Part shown: piece by piece, positions 35,152 through 43,440 of the stretch
Layout: each line of letters begins with the position of its first letter
Position numbering within the stretch: position 1 is the first letter of the stretch
Assembly: GCF_001570565.1 (NCBI RefSeq)
Contig: NZ_BBXE01000015.1
Coordinates: forward strand, 17,290 to 81,289
Source: Herbidospora yilanensis
Lineage (GTDB): Bacteria > Actinomycetota > Actinomycetes > Streptosporangiales > Streptosporangiaceae
Direction: 5' to 3'
DNA: 64,000 bases
Program-made: the position numbers and the translations under genes
Notes under the pieces: generated by a model
The model's input: only the letters and a program-made list of their open reading frames with translations
Database searches by the model: none
Told to the model about the DNA's origin: nothing

Positions 35152-36123
35152 CTACCAGGCGTAGGCCTCGGGGGCGGTGCCGCCGGGGCCGGGGAAGATC
35201 TCGTCGATGCGGGCCAGGGCCTTGTCGTCGAACTTGATCTCCAGGGCGCGCAGGGAGCCGTTGAGCTGGTCGGCGGTGCGGGGGCCGATGATGGGCGCCG
35301 TGACGGCCTTCTGGTGGAGGAGCCAGGCGAGGCCGGCGTTGGCCGGGTCTTCGCCCAGGTCGTCGCAGAAGGCCTCCCACTGCTCGATCTGGGGGCGGAC
35401 CTTCTCCAGGCTCTGGAGCATGTCCTCGGTGGCGCTGCGGCCCTTGTCGATCTTCCTGAGTACGCCGCCGAGCAGGCCGCCGGCCAGGGGGCTCCACGGG
35501 ATGACGCCCAGGCCGTAGTCCTCACAGGCCGGGAGCACCTCCAGCTCGACCGAGCGCTCCAGCAGGTGGTACTTAGACTGCTCGCTCACCAGGCCGAGGA
35601 AGTTGCGGCGGCGGGCGGTCTCCTGGGCCTTGGCGATGTGCCAGCCGGCGAAGTTCGACGAGCCGACGTAGAGGATCTTGCCCTGCTGACGCAGGACCTC
35701 CATGGCCTCCCAGAACTCCTCGAACGGGGTGTTCCGGTCGACGTGGTGGGCCTGGTAGACGTCGATGTAGTCGGTCTGCAGGCGCTTCAGCGAGGCGTCG
35801 CAGGCGCGGCGGATGTTCAGCGCCGAGAGGAACGTCTCGTTGGGCCAGTCGCCCATCGAGCCGTAGAGCTTGGTGGCGATGACGGTCTTCTCACGGCGGC
35901 CGCCGCCCTGGGCGAACCACCGGCCGATGATCTGCTCGGTGACGCCCTCTCCCTTCACCCATCCGTAGACGTTGGCGGTGTCGAAGAAGTTGATGCCCAG
36001 CTCATGGGCGCGATCCATGATCGCGAAGGAGTCCTCCTCCGACGTCTGCGGGCCGAAGTTCATCGTGCCCAGGCAGAGCTTGCTGACCTTGAGTCCGGTA
36101 CGACCGAGCTGCGCGTAGTCCAT
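35152..36123 (-). CDS. Aldo/keto reductase
   Basis: 323 residues, NADPH-dependent oxidoreductase with a TIM-barrel fold. The catalytic tetrad is readable: Asp and Tyr in FFDTANVYG, Lys in VIATKLYG and His in VYQAHHVDRNTP. The nucleotide-binding end reads PIIGPRTADQLNGSLRALEI. The substrate is unknown. The family covers sugar and keto-steroid reductases and voltage-channel beta-subunit homologues. The ATG at 36123 has an AAGGTGG site 4 bases upstream, and a MerR-like dyad sits between weak -35 and -10 boxes. The gene, with its terminator, lies entirely between two 120-bp inverted repeats, suggesting a cassette. Confidence 0.93.
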   Translation of the reverse strand: MDYAQLGRTGLKVSKLCLGTMNFGPQTSEEDSFAIMDRAHELGINFFDTANVYGWVKGEGVTEQIIGRWFAQGGGRREKTVIATKLYGSMGDWPNETFLSALNIRRACDASLKRLQTDYIDVYQAHHVDRNTPFEEFWEAMEVLRQQGKILYVGSSNFAGWHIAKAQETARRRNFLGLVSEQSKYHLLERSVELEVLPACEDYGLGVIPWSPLAGGLLGGVLRKIDKGRSATEDMLQSLEKVRPQIEQWEAFCDDLGEDPANAGLAWLLHQKAVTAPIIGPRTADQLNGSLRALEIKFDDKALARIDEIFPGPGGTAPEAYAW

Positions 36124-36139
36124 GCTTCCACCTTAGGAA

Positions 36140-36157
36140 CCTGGAGTGGACTCCAGG
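36140..36157 (-). promoter_or_regulatory. MerR-type operator in the aldo/keto reductase promoter
   Basis: CCTGGAGTGGACTCCAGG is a perfect 8+2+8 dyad 17 bases upstream of the ATG. On the minus strand it lies between TGGCCT (weak -35) and TAAGGT (-10), spaced about 19 bases. This over-long spacing with a central dyad is the hallmark of MerR-family activation. No MerR gene is in the neighbourhood. Confidence 0.6.
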
Positions 36158-36174
36158 CCAGCCCTCTCACGCAC

Positions 36175-36294
36175 GCCGGGGCGCGCCGACGCCTGGACTG
36201 AGGAGCGCAGGTGAGCGAAGCGAACCGGAGCGACGAGGGAAGGCGTCGGATCTGAGCGCCCCGGCCCGCCGCGCCGGAGGCGCGGCCATCAAAC
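36175..36294 (-). repeat. Right arm of the ~120-bp inverted repeat
   Basis: This 120-base segment is the reverse complement of 34980-35098 except for one extra G. It lies directly upstream of the aldo/keto reductase promoter and ends 2-3 bases before the ribosome-binding site of the next plus-strand gene, so it also forms the upstream region of that gene. The two copies face each other, with the hairpin ends outermost. Confidence 0.9.
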
Positions 36295-36310
36295 AGGGCA
36301 GGATGTGTCC

Positions 36311-37309
36311 ATGGGGTGGACATTTCGGGGGTTCGGGCTCGCCTTGCTGGTCGTGGTCCTGTGGGCGGTTCCGGCGCACGCCGGCGACGACGAGCTCTTC
36401 GAGTTCACCGATCCCCGGATCACCGAGTCGAGCGGCCTGGCCGTCTCGCCGACGCACCCGGGGATCGTCTACACCCACAACGACAGCGACGCCGGGGCCG
36501 TCTTCTACGCCGTCGACTCCTCCACGGGGCGGACCAAGGCGGCGTACACGATCGCGAACGCCGAGGCCCGCGACTGGGAGGGCATGGCGGCCTACCGTGA
36601 TCCGTCGGGGCGCGGGGTGTTGTTCTTCGGCGACATCGGCGACAACCTCGATGGGGCGTGGCCGGACATCTCCGTCTACAAGGTGACCGAGCCGGCCCGG
36701 TTGCGCGGCGGGACCGTCTCGGCGGTGAGATACCGGTTCCGGTACGCCGACCAGGCGCGGAACGCCGAAGGTCTCATGGTCGACCCCCGCACGGGCCGTC
36801 TTTACGTGGTGACCAAGGAGTTCGACGGGCGCGTCTACGCCGCCCCCAAGCAGTTGCGGACCGACCGGGTCAACGTGCTGAAGCACGTGGGATCCGCCCC
36901 GACCATGGCGACCGACGCGGCCTTCGCGCCGGACGGGTCGAGTTTCGTGATCCGCACCTACTTCTCGGCGACCCTCTACCGGAAGATCGACGAGGAGATC
37001 TCGGGGGTGGCGATGCCCATGCTGCGGCAGGCGGAGTCGATCACCTACACGGCCGACGGGAAGTCGCTGCTGACCGGGTCGGAGGGCGAACGCAGCCCGG
37101 TCGTGCGGGTGCCGTTGCCGGAGAGCGCCGTGCCCAGCCCATCGCCCACGCCGAAGGCCGCCGACGTCCCCACCGCGAGCCCGGCGGCGCGGCCGGTGGC
37201 CTCCGAGTCGCAGGGGCCGGACACGGGGCTCATGATCGCATTGTGGCTGGGCGTGGCGGTGGGGGCGGTGGGGATCATCGTCGGCATCGCGCGCTGGGCC
37301 GGGCGATAG
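36311..37309 (+). CDS. Secreted, membrane-anchored beta-propeller-like protein
   Basis: 332 residues from ATG 36311. The GTG at 36305 is too close to the AGGGCAGG ribosome-binding site. A signal peptide (about 1-24, PAHA) leads to an extracellular domain with blade-like repeats: FEFTDPRITESSGLAVSP, DWEGMAAYRDPSGRGVLFFG, NAEGLMVDPRTGRLYVVTKE, ATDAAFAPDGSSFVIRTY, QAESITYTADGKSLLTGSEG. A Pro/Ser/Ala linker (about 270-300) and one membrane helix (MIALWLGVAVGAVGIIVGIA) anchor it. The repeated E-[GS]-[ML]-phrases recall phytase- or esterase-like propellers. The enzymatic role is unknown. Its upstream region is the right arm of the inverted repeat. Confidence 0.78.
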   Translation: MGWTFRGFGLALLVVVLWAVPAHAGDDELFEFTDPRITESSGLAVSPTHPGIVYTHNDSDAGAVFYAVDSSTGRTKAAYTIANAEARDWEGMAAYRDPSGRGVLFFGDIGDNLDGAWPDISVYKVTEPARLRGGTVSAVRYRFRYADQARNAEGLMVDPRTGRLYVVTKEFDGRVYAAPKQLRTDRVNVLKHVGSAPTMATDAAFAPDGSSFVIRTYFSATLYRKIDEEISGVAMPMLRQAESITYTADGKSLLTGSEGERSPVVRVPLPESAVPSPSPTPKAADVPTASPAARPVASESQGPDTGLMIALWLGVAVGAVGIIVGIARWAGR

Positions 37310-37399
37310 GCCTTTTGTCAGCCACATACCGGGATACTCACCGCGAATTGAGTAGGTGCTCCATAGCGCCCACGAGGGGTTGAGCGGGATCGTTCCCGT

Positions 37400-39772
37400 A
37401 TGCACTCCGCCGGCTCTCCTGCCTGCCCCGACTGCGGCGCCCCGCTGGACGGGTCACCCCGCCGATGCCCGGCCTGCGAGCTTCCGCTCCACGGCCCGGT
37501 CGCGGCTGAGTTGTGGCAGCTCGACCTCGCCCTGAACGAACTACGGGGGCGCGAGGCCCGGCTGCTCGGCAGGAGGGCGGAGTTGCTGACCGCGCTCCGC
37601 GCCGCAGGAGAGCACCAGCCCACCGGCGGTTGGGCCGGGGGAGCCCAAACGCCGGTGGGCGGCCCGGCGCCCGCCGGTTTCCCGGGGAGCGTGCCCCCGA
37701 AGCGGGAGATGTCGCCCTCCGCAGTCCGCAACCTGCTGCTCGGCCTCGGCGGGCTGCTGCTCGTCGTCGCGGCGTTCGTGTTCACGATCGTGAGCTGGGG
37801 TTCCGTGGGGATCGGGGGGCGGGCGGCGATTCTGGCCGGGTTCAGCGCGTTGACCTTCGCGGCGCCCTTCCTGCTGGTCAGGCGCAATCTCAAAGCGACC
37901 GCCGAGACGGTCGCGATCCTCGGGCTCGCGCTGTTCCTGCTCGACGGCTACGCCGCCTACCAGGTCTGGTTCGAGCCGAGGGTCGACTCGTTGCCGTACA
38001 CGGCGGTGCTGATCGCGCTGGCGGCGGGGTTGTTCGCGCTCTATGGCGGCTACGCCCGGTTGTCGCTCCCGGTCCCGATCGCCGTCGGGCTCGCCCAGTT
38101 CCCGCTGATCGTCTTCGTCGCCGACGAGACGGCCGCGCACGCGGCCGGGGCACTCATCCTGACCGCCGCGTTCGACGTCGCCGTCCGGGCCCGGACCCGG
38201 GGGAAGGTCGCGCTGGTCGGGCTGATCGCCACGTGGGTCATCGGCACGTACATCGCCTTCTTCCAGTCCACGGCCCATCCCGACGACCTGGCCTGGTCCT
38301 TCGCCTACGCCGTCATCCTGGCCGTGGCCGCCGCCGAGGCGGCGTTCATGGCGCGCGGGGCGAAGAAGTTCCCGCTGGTCCCGATCGTCGGGGGCGTCGT
38401 CGCGGGGGTGTGCGCGGTGCGGGCGCCGCTCGCGGTGGTCCTGCCGATCGAATGGGTCGTCCTGGTCGCCCCCGTCGCCGCCGCGATCTTCGCGCTGGGG
38501 CTGCGCGGCCAGGCCAGGACCGCGGCGCTGGTCGTCGGGGCAGTGGCGTCGATCGGGGTGGTCGCGCCGGTGGTGACCGTGCTGAGCGGGCCTCTTGAGC
38601 AGGCGCACGGGGTCGTCTGGTCCGGCGGGCTGAGCGCGGGCGCGGGGGACTATCTCGCCCGTTCGGCCTGGGCTCCGGGCGGGCCCGATCTGGTGCTGGT
38701 CGTGCTGGTCACGGTCGCGCTGGCGCTGACCGTCAAGTGGAAGATCGTCGCGGTCGTCTCGGGCGCGGTGGCCGTCGCGTTCGTGCCGCCCGTGTTCGAC
38801 CTGCCCTATCCGGTCATGATCGCGGTGTTGCTCGCGATGACCGTCGGGGCCGCCAGAGTGATGCATCCGTCGTATGCCCGGCTCGCGCTGGGGATCGGCG
38901 TGGTCGCCCTGCTGTGGGGGCTGATCAGTGAGACCGGCACGCTGGTCGTGCTCGCCGTGCTGGCGCTGATCGCGGCGTGGGTCGCGTACCGGGACGAGAA
39001 GATGCGGGTCTGGGCCGCCAACGTGGCTGTCGTGCTCGCCGGGGGGTTCGCGGTGGCGGTCTGGCTGGCGGCCGGCCAGCAGGCCCGGTTCCTGCCGTTC
39101 GTGCTGCTCGCGGTGGCCGCCTCGGCCGCGCCGTGGCGGTCTACCGAGATCGGGGGCGCGCTGGCCGGGCTGGCGGGGCTGGCTCTCGTACCGGATCTGA
39201 AGACGTTCAGTCTCGCCGCCGCCACGGCGGGGGTGATCGCCGCAGGGGTCTCGCTGCGGAAGGGGCGGGGAAAGGCCGGCTACCTCGCGACCGCGCTGCT
39301 GCTGCTCGCCTCGTGGTCGCGGCTCTACGCCGAGGACGTCACCCTCGTCGAGGCCTACACCGCGCCGTTCTCGGTGGTGCTGCTGGTGATCGGATGGTGG
39401 AAGGCGCGGGCCGGGTCGTCGTGGCGGGCCTACGGCGCGGGGTTGACGTTCACGCTGCTGCCCAGCCTGTTCGTGCTCTACGACCAGCCCGAAGGGTGGG
39501 TCAGGCCGCTGGCGCTGGGGGTCGTGGCGCTGGTGGTGCTGGTCGCCGGCTCGCTGAAGCGCCTCCAGGCTCCGGCCGTGCTCGGCGGGTTCACGCTCGC
39601 GGCGGTGGTCGTGCACGAGATCGCGCCCTGGGTGGCCGACCTGGTGCTCATGGTCCCCCGGTGGGTGCCGATGGCCGTCGGCGGGCTGTTGCTGCTGCTC
39701 GTGGGCGCGACCTATGAGAGCCGGATCCGCGACGTCAAGCGGGTCGGCGCGGCGATCCGGGGTCTGCGGTGA
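37400..39772 (+). CDS. Large polytopic membrane protein with N-terminal zinc ribbon (SCO7613-type)
   Basis: 790 residues. The N-terminus has a zinc-ribbon pair (CPDCG and CPAC, residues about 9-27), then a short coiled segment (LWQLDLALNELRGREARLLGRRAEL), a Pro/Gly linker, and about 20 or more membrane helices covering residues 110-780. Charged residues are almost restricted to short loops. It matches the architecture of actinobacterial SCO7613 C-terminal-domain membrane proteins, whose function is not known. Its end overlaps the convergent small gene at 39735 by 38 bases. Confidence 0.75.
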   Translation: MHSAGSPACPDCGAPLDGSPRRCPACELPLHGPVAAELWQLDLALNELRGREARLLGRRAELLTALRAAGEHQPTGGWAGGAQTPVGGPAPAGFPGSVPPKREMSPSAVRNLLLGLGGLLLVVAAFVFTIVSWGSVGIGGRAAILAGFSALTFAAPFLLVRRNLKATAETVAILGLALFLLDGYAAYQVWFEPRVDSLPYTAVLIALAAGLFALYGGYARLSLPVPIAVGLAQFPLIVFVADETAAHAAGALILTAAFDVAVRARTRGKVALVGLIATWVIGTYIAFFQSTAHPDDLAWSFAYAVILAVAAAEAAFMARGAKKFPLVPIVGGVVAGVCAVRAPLAVVLPIEWVVLVAPVAAAIFALGLRGQARTAALVVGAVASIGVVAPVVTVLSGPLEQAHGVVWSGGLSAGAGDYLARSAWAPGGPDLVLVVLVTVALALTVKWKIVAVVSGAVAVAFVPPVFDLPYPVMIAVLLAMTVGAARVMHPSYARLALGIGVVALLWGLISETGTLVVLAVLALIAAWVAYRDEKMRVWAANVAVVLAGGFAVAVWLAAGQQARFLPFVLLAVAASAAPWRSTEIGGALAGLAGLALVPDLKTFSLAAATAGVIAAGVSLRKGRGKAGYLATALLLLASWSRLYAEDVTLVEAYTAPFSVVLLVIGWWKARAGSSWRAYGAGLTFTLLPSLFVLYDQPEGWVRPLALGVVALVVLVAGSLKRLQAPAVLGGFTLAAVVVHEIAPWVADLVLMVPRWVPMAVGGLLLLLVGATYESRIRDVKRVGAAIRGLR

Positions 39773-40130
39773 AACGCTCGACGAACTCCTCGCCCCGCAA
39801 CGCGCGCTCGACCAGGGCGATCGACTCGGCCAGGGCCACGAGCCGGGGACCCTCGCGGCGGTAGACCTCCAGCACCGCCTCGACCACGTGGGGCGGCAGG
39901 TGCTCCTTCAGGTCGACGGCCGCGTCGCGGTAGCCCGCCCGCGCGCCCTCGACCTGGGCGCGCACGGTGTGGCCCGCCATGCGGGCCAGCGCGAGCGGAT
40001 GGCGGCGCAGCACCCCGTAGGCGCGGTAGTCGGGCGGCACCGCGTCGAGCAGCCAGTCGACCGCCGACGTCTGCCAGTCGGGGCTGCCCGGTGGGCGTAC
40101 TTCGGGTGGCCATCCCGGTGGAACGTACAC
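39735..40130 (-). CDS. Conserved 131-residue protein, unknown function
   Basis: 131 residues from GTG 40130. It has a Pro/Trp-rich start (VPPGWPPEVRPPGSPDWQ) followed by a helical body: SAVDWLLDAVPPDYRAYGVL, RRHPLALARMAGHTVRAQVE, EHLPPHVVEAVLEVYRREGP, LVALAESIALVERALRGEEF. This sequence type recurs in actinobacteria as an uncharacterised protein. The start codon lies exactly 7 bases after a TAATAT -10 box that shares a palindrome with the divergent lhgO promoter, so the message is probably leaderless. The frame continues upstream through lhgO as antisense noise and is not part of the gene. Confidence 0.75.
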   Translation of the reverse strand: MYVPPGWPPEVRPPGSPDWQTSAVDWLLDAVPPDYRAYGVLRRHPLALARMAGHTVRAQVEGARAGYRDAAVDLKEHLPPHVVEAVLEVYRREGPRLVALAESIALVERALRGEEFVERFTADPGSPRRPA

Positions 40131-40133
40131 GTG

Positions 40134-40148
40134 TTCGATATTATCGAA
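40134..40148. promoter_or_regulatory. Shared palindromic bidirectional promoter TTCGATATTATCGAA
   Basis: A perfect 15-base palindrome lies between divergent starts at 40130 and 40152. The plus strand contains TATTAT (40139-40144) and the minus strand TAATAT (40143-40138). Each ends exactly 7 bases before its gene's start codon. Both genes would therefore be leaderless, and a single regulator or polymerase could occupy only one direction at a time. Confidence 0.65.
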
Positions 40149-40151
40149 GGC

Positions 40152-41306
40152 ATGAAGATCGGCGTGGTGGGAGCCGGCATCCTCGGGCTCGCGGTGGCGC
40201 GTGAGCTGGCCTCCCGGGGCGCCGAGGTGACGGTGCTCGAAAAGGAAGACCGCGTCGCCGCCCACCAGACCGGGCACAACAGCGGGGTCGTGCACGCCGG
40301 GATCTACTACAGGCCGGGATCGCTGAAGGCGCGGTTGTGCCGCGAGGGCGTGGCGCTGCTGCGCGACTACTGCCGGGAACACCGGCTGCCCTACGACGAG
40401 GTCGGCAAGCTCGTGATCGCCTCGACGAGGGCCGAGCGGGCGGGGCTGCGCGAGATCGCGGCCAGGGCGCGGGCGAACGGCGTACCGGACGTCGCCGAGC
40501 TCGACGCCCTCGGCCTGCGCGAGATCGAACCCGACGCGGTCGGCGTCGGGGCCGTGCACTCTCCCCACACCGCCGTCGCCGACTTTCCCGCCGTCGCCCG
40601 GCACCTCGCCGCGTCGTTGGACGTACGGCTCTCGCACCCCGTCCCCGCCATCCACGAGTCGGCCACGGGTGTGGCGGCGGGCGGCCTGATCTTCGACCGC
40701 CTGGTGGTCTGCGCCGGCCTGGGCACCGACGCCCTGGCGGGCCGGGGCGAGGTGCGCATCGTCCCCTTCCGCGGTGAGTACTTCCGCCTGACCGGCACGG
40801 CGAAAGACCTGGTCAGAGGGCTGATCTATCCCGTGCCCGACCCGCGCTACCCCTTCCTCGGCGTCCACCTCACGAAACGGGTCGACGGCGAGGTGCTCGT
40901 CGGTCCCAACGCGATCATGGCCCTGGCCCTGGAGGGCTACTCGTGGCGCGACGTGCGGTTCGGCGAGCTGGCCCGCGTCCTGGCCTGGCCGGGCACCCGC
41001 AAGATGGCCCGCCGCCACTGGCTGACCGGCCTGCGCGAGCTGAACGGCTCGTTGCGGCCCTCGGCGTTCCTCGGGGCGGCCCGCCGCTACGTGCCCGCGC
41101 TCGCCGAGGGCGACCTGGTGCGGGCGGGCAGCGGGGTGCGGGCCCAGGCCGTCGGCCGCGACGGCACGCTGGTCGACGACTTCGCGATCGACCGCCACGG
41201 GCGGGTCCTGATCGTGCGCAACGCGCCCTCCCCGGCCGCGACGTCGAGCTTCGCGATCGCCCGGCATGTGGCTGATTTGACGGCAACCTTAAGCGATTCT
41301 TCATAA
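40152..41306 (+). CDS. lhgO: LhgO-like FAD-dependent L-2-hydroxyglutarate oxidase
   Basis: 384 residues. The N-terminal dinucleotide-binding motif is VGAGILGLAVARELASRG, ending with the acidic VTVLEKE. The family signature HQTGHNSGVVHAGIYYRPGS is intact, along with IVPFRGEYFRL, YPVPDPRYPFLGVHLTKRVDGEV and GPNAIMALALEGY. The family oxidises L-2-hydroxyglutarate to 2-oxoglutarate and donates electrons to the respiratory chain. Specificity is inferred from the motif. The ATG at 40152 follows a TATTAT -10 box by 7 bases, giving a leaderless start. It is divergent from a conserved small gene and followed by the first two-component system. Confidence 0.9.
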   Translation: MKIGVVGAGILGLAVARELASRGAEVTVLEKEDRVAAHQTGHNSGVVHAGIYYRPGSLKARLCREGVALLRDYCREHRLPYDEVGKLVIASTRAERAGLREIAARARANGVPDVAELDALGLREIEPDAVGVGAVHSPHTAVADFPAVARHLAASLDVRLSHPVPAIHESATGVAAGGLIFDRLVVCAGLGTDALAGRGEVRIVPFRGEYFRLTGTAKDLVRGLIYPVPDPRYPFLGVHLTKRVDGEVLVGPNAIMALALEGYSWRDVRFGELARVLAWPGTRKMARRHWLTGLRELNGSLRPSAFLGAARRYVPALAEGDLVRAGSGVRAQAVGRDGTLVDDFAIDRHGRVLIVRNAPSPAATSSFAIARHVADLTATLSDSS

Positions 41307-41345
41307 AGTGCTCAGGTACGCCCCCCATCGTCCGAGAAGATGCTC

Positions 41346-42044
41346 ATGGTGACTCCCGAAGCCCGACTGCTGATCGTCGAAGACGAGCCGAACATCCTCG
41401 AACTGCTGGCCGCGAGCCTGCGGTACGCCGGCTTCGAGGTCAGCACCGCCTCCAGCGGCACCGAGGGAGTCGCCGCGGCCACCCGTCACCGGCCCGACCT
41501 GATCGTGCTCGACGTGATGTTGCCCGACATGGACGGCTTCGACGTCGTCCGCAGGCTGCGCGGCGGCGGCACCTTCACCCCCGTCGTCTTCCTGACCGCC
41601 CGCGACGCCACCGAAGACAAGATCCGCGGCCTGACGCTGGGCGGCGACGACTACGTCACCAAGCCGTTCTCGCTCGAAGAGGTCATCGCCCGCATCCGGG
41701 CCGTGCTGCGCCGCACCGCCGGCGACCCGACCGCGCCGCCGCCCCGGCTGACCTTCGCCGACATCGAACTCGACGAGGAGTCCCACGAGGTCTGGCGCTC
41801 GGGCAACCCGGTGCCGCTGTCGCCGACCGAGTTCAAGCTGCTGCGCTACTTCATGGCCAACGCCGGACGGGTGTTGTCGAAGGCGCAGATCCTCGACCAC
41901 GTGTGGGACTACGACTTCCGGGGCGACGCCGGGATCGTCGAGTCCTACGTGTCGGTGCTCCGCCGGAAGATCGACAGCCGGTCGGCGCCGAGGCTCATCC
42001 ACACCCTGCGCGGTGTCGGCTACGTGATGCGAACCTCGGCCTGA
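41346..42044 (+). CDS. OmpR-family response regulator (first two-component system)
   Basis: 232 residues. The receiver domain carries the acidic pair EDE, the phosphoacceptor Asp in LIVLDVMLPDMDG, Thr in FLTARDA and Lys in GGDDYVTKPFS. The C-terminal winged helix reads LSPTEFKLLRYFMANAGRVLSKAQILDHVW and ends IHTLRGVGYVMR. The ATG at 41346 is preferred over 41340 because GAGAAG is 6 bases upstream. It is followed after 4 bases by its histidine kinase. It is a close paralogue of the regulator at 48438, and both flank the same efflux genes. Confidence 0.95.
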   Translation: MVTPEARLLIVEDEPNILELLAASLRYAGFEVSTASSGTEGVAAATRHRPDLIVLDVMLPDMDGFDVVRRLRGGGTFTPVVFLTARDATEDKIRGLTLGGDDYVTKPFSLEEVIARIRAVLRRTAGDPTAPPPRLTFADIELDEESHEVWRSGNPVPLSPTEFKLLRYFMANAGRVLSKAQILDHVWDYDFRGDAGIVESYVSVLRRKIDSRSAPRLIHTLRGVGYVMRTSA

Positions 42045-42048
42045 TGAC

Positions 42049-43440
42049 ATGAGCCGGGTGTCGCTGCGTACCAAACTGATCGCGGCGATGCTCGCCCTGG
42101 TCGCCGGGACCCTGCTCGTGATCGGCGCGGCCAGCGTGTCCCTCCTGCGCAGCTACCTGATCGACCGGGTCGACGAGCAGGTGGCCAAGCTCAGCGTCCA
42201 GACGCTCGCCCGGCTCGCCCACAGCGGCGACGTGACCTACTCGATGCAGCGGCTGCCGCCCGAGGGGCTGGTGCGGGTCGTCGAGGCCGACGGCACGATC
42301 GGCCCGTCGGCGGCCGGTGAATCGGTGACCGGCGGCCCGAGCCCGGCCGACCTGCCGCCGCCGGGCGACGTCGCGACCCGGTCGTCCGACGGAGTCTCGT
42401 GGCGGGTCAAGACCGTGTCGCTGCCCGGCGGCCGGACCCTGGTGACGGCGATCGCGCTCGGCGGGGTCACCCAGATCACGACCCGGCTGGGCCTGATCGT
42501 CATCCTCGGCGGGGCGGTGGTGCTGGCGCTGGCGGGCGTGCTGGGGATCGTGCTGGTCCGGCGCAGCCTGCGTCCCCTGGCCGAGATCGAGCGCACGGCC
42601 GGATCGATCGCCGCCGGCAACATGAGCAGCCGCATCCCCGACCGCGACCCCCGCACCGAGGTCGGCCGGCTGGCCCGCTCGCTGAACGGGATGCTTGCCC
42701 AGATCGAGAAGGCCTTCGACGACCGCTCCCGATCCGAGGCGGCGGCCCGCGAGTCGGAGGAGCGCATGCGCCGCTTCGTCGCCGACGCCTCCCACGAACT
42801 CCGCACCCCGCTGACCTCCATCCGCGGGTACGCCGAATTCCACCGCCAGGCCCCGCAGACCGACGTGACCCGGCTGATGCGCCGCATCGAGAACGAGGCC
42901 GAACGCATGAGCCTGCTCGTCGACGACCTCCTGCTGCTCGCCCGCCTCGACCAGCAGCGCCCTCTCCAGTCGAAGCCGGTCGACCTGCTGGCCATCGCGG
43001 GCGAGGCCGTCCAGGACGCGCGGATCCTCTCCCCCGGGCGGGCGATCTCCCTCGCGGTCGAGGGCACGACCGCGCCGATCGTGTCGGGCGACGAGGTGCG
43101 GCTACGGCAGGTCGTCGGGAACCTGATGTCCAACGCGCTGACCCACACGCCCGACGGGGTGCCGGTGATGGTGACCGTCGGCGCGACCGGCGCCGAGGCG
43201 TTCGTCGAGGTCGCCGACAAGGGGCCCGGGATGACGTCCGACGAGGCGGCCCGGGTCTTCGAGCGTTTCTACCGCGCCGACCCGGCCCGGACCCACGACG
43301 AGTCGTCGGGCGCCGGGCTCGGGTTGTCGATCGTGTCGTCCCTGGTGAAGGCCCACGGGGGGACGGTGACGGTGCGGACGTCGCCGGGGGCCGGGGCGGC
43401 GTTCCGGGTGGTGTTACGCCTGGAACCGGAGCACGACTAG
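42049..43440 (+). CDS. Sensor histidine kinase (first two-component system)
   Basis: 463 residues. The order is: N-terminal helix (about 10-33), extracytoplasmic sensor loop (about 34-145) without recognisable motif but Pro/Gly-rich at 85-105, second helix (about 146-172), HAMP (RRSLRPLAEIERTAGSIAAG), H box (FVADASHELRTPLTSIRG) with the phosphoacceptor His, N box (LRQVVGNLMSNALTHTP), and G boxes (VADKGPGM, GAGLGLSIV). It phosphorylates the regulator upstream. The stop overlaps the convergent adaptor gene stop by 3-4 bases. Confidence 0.95.
   Translation: MSRVSLRTKLIAAMLALVAGTLLVIGAASVSLLRSYLIDRVDEQVAKLSVQTLARLAHSGDVTYSMQRLPPEGLVRVVEADGTIGPSAAGESVTGGPSPADLPPPGDVATRSSDGVSWRVKTVSLPGGRTLVTAIALGGVTQITTRLGLIVILGGAVVLALAGVLGIVLVRRSLRPLAEIERTAGSIAAGNMSSRIPDRDPRTEVGRLARSLNGMLAQIEKAFDDRSRSEAAARESEERMRRFVADASHELRTPLTSIRGYAEFHRQAPQTDVTRLMRRIENEAERMSLLVDDLLLLARLDQQRPLQSKPVDLLAIAGEAVQDARILSPGRAISLAVEGTTAPIVSGDEVRLRQVVGNLMSNALTHTPDGVPVMVTVGATGAEAFVEVADKGPGMTSDEAARVFERFYRADPARTHDESSGAGLGLSIVSSLVKAHGGTVTVRTSPGAGAAFRVVLRLEPEHD

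Noticed and set aside
34980..36294. Insertion sequence with transposase
   Set aside because: The inverted arms enclose only an aldo/keto reductase gene. No transposase is encoded and no target duplication is evident by eye, so it is reported only as inverted repeats.
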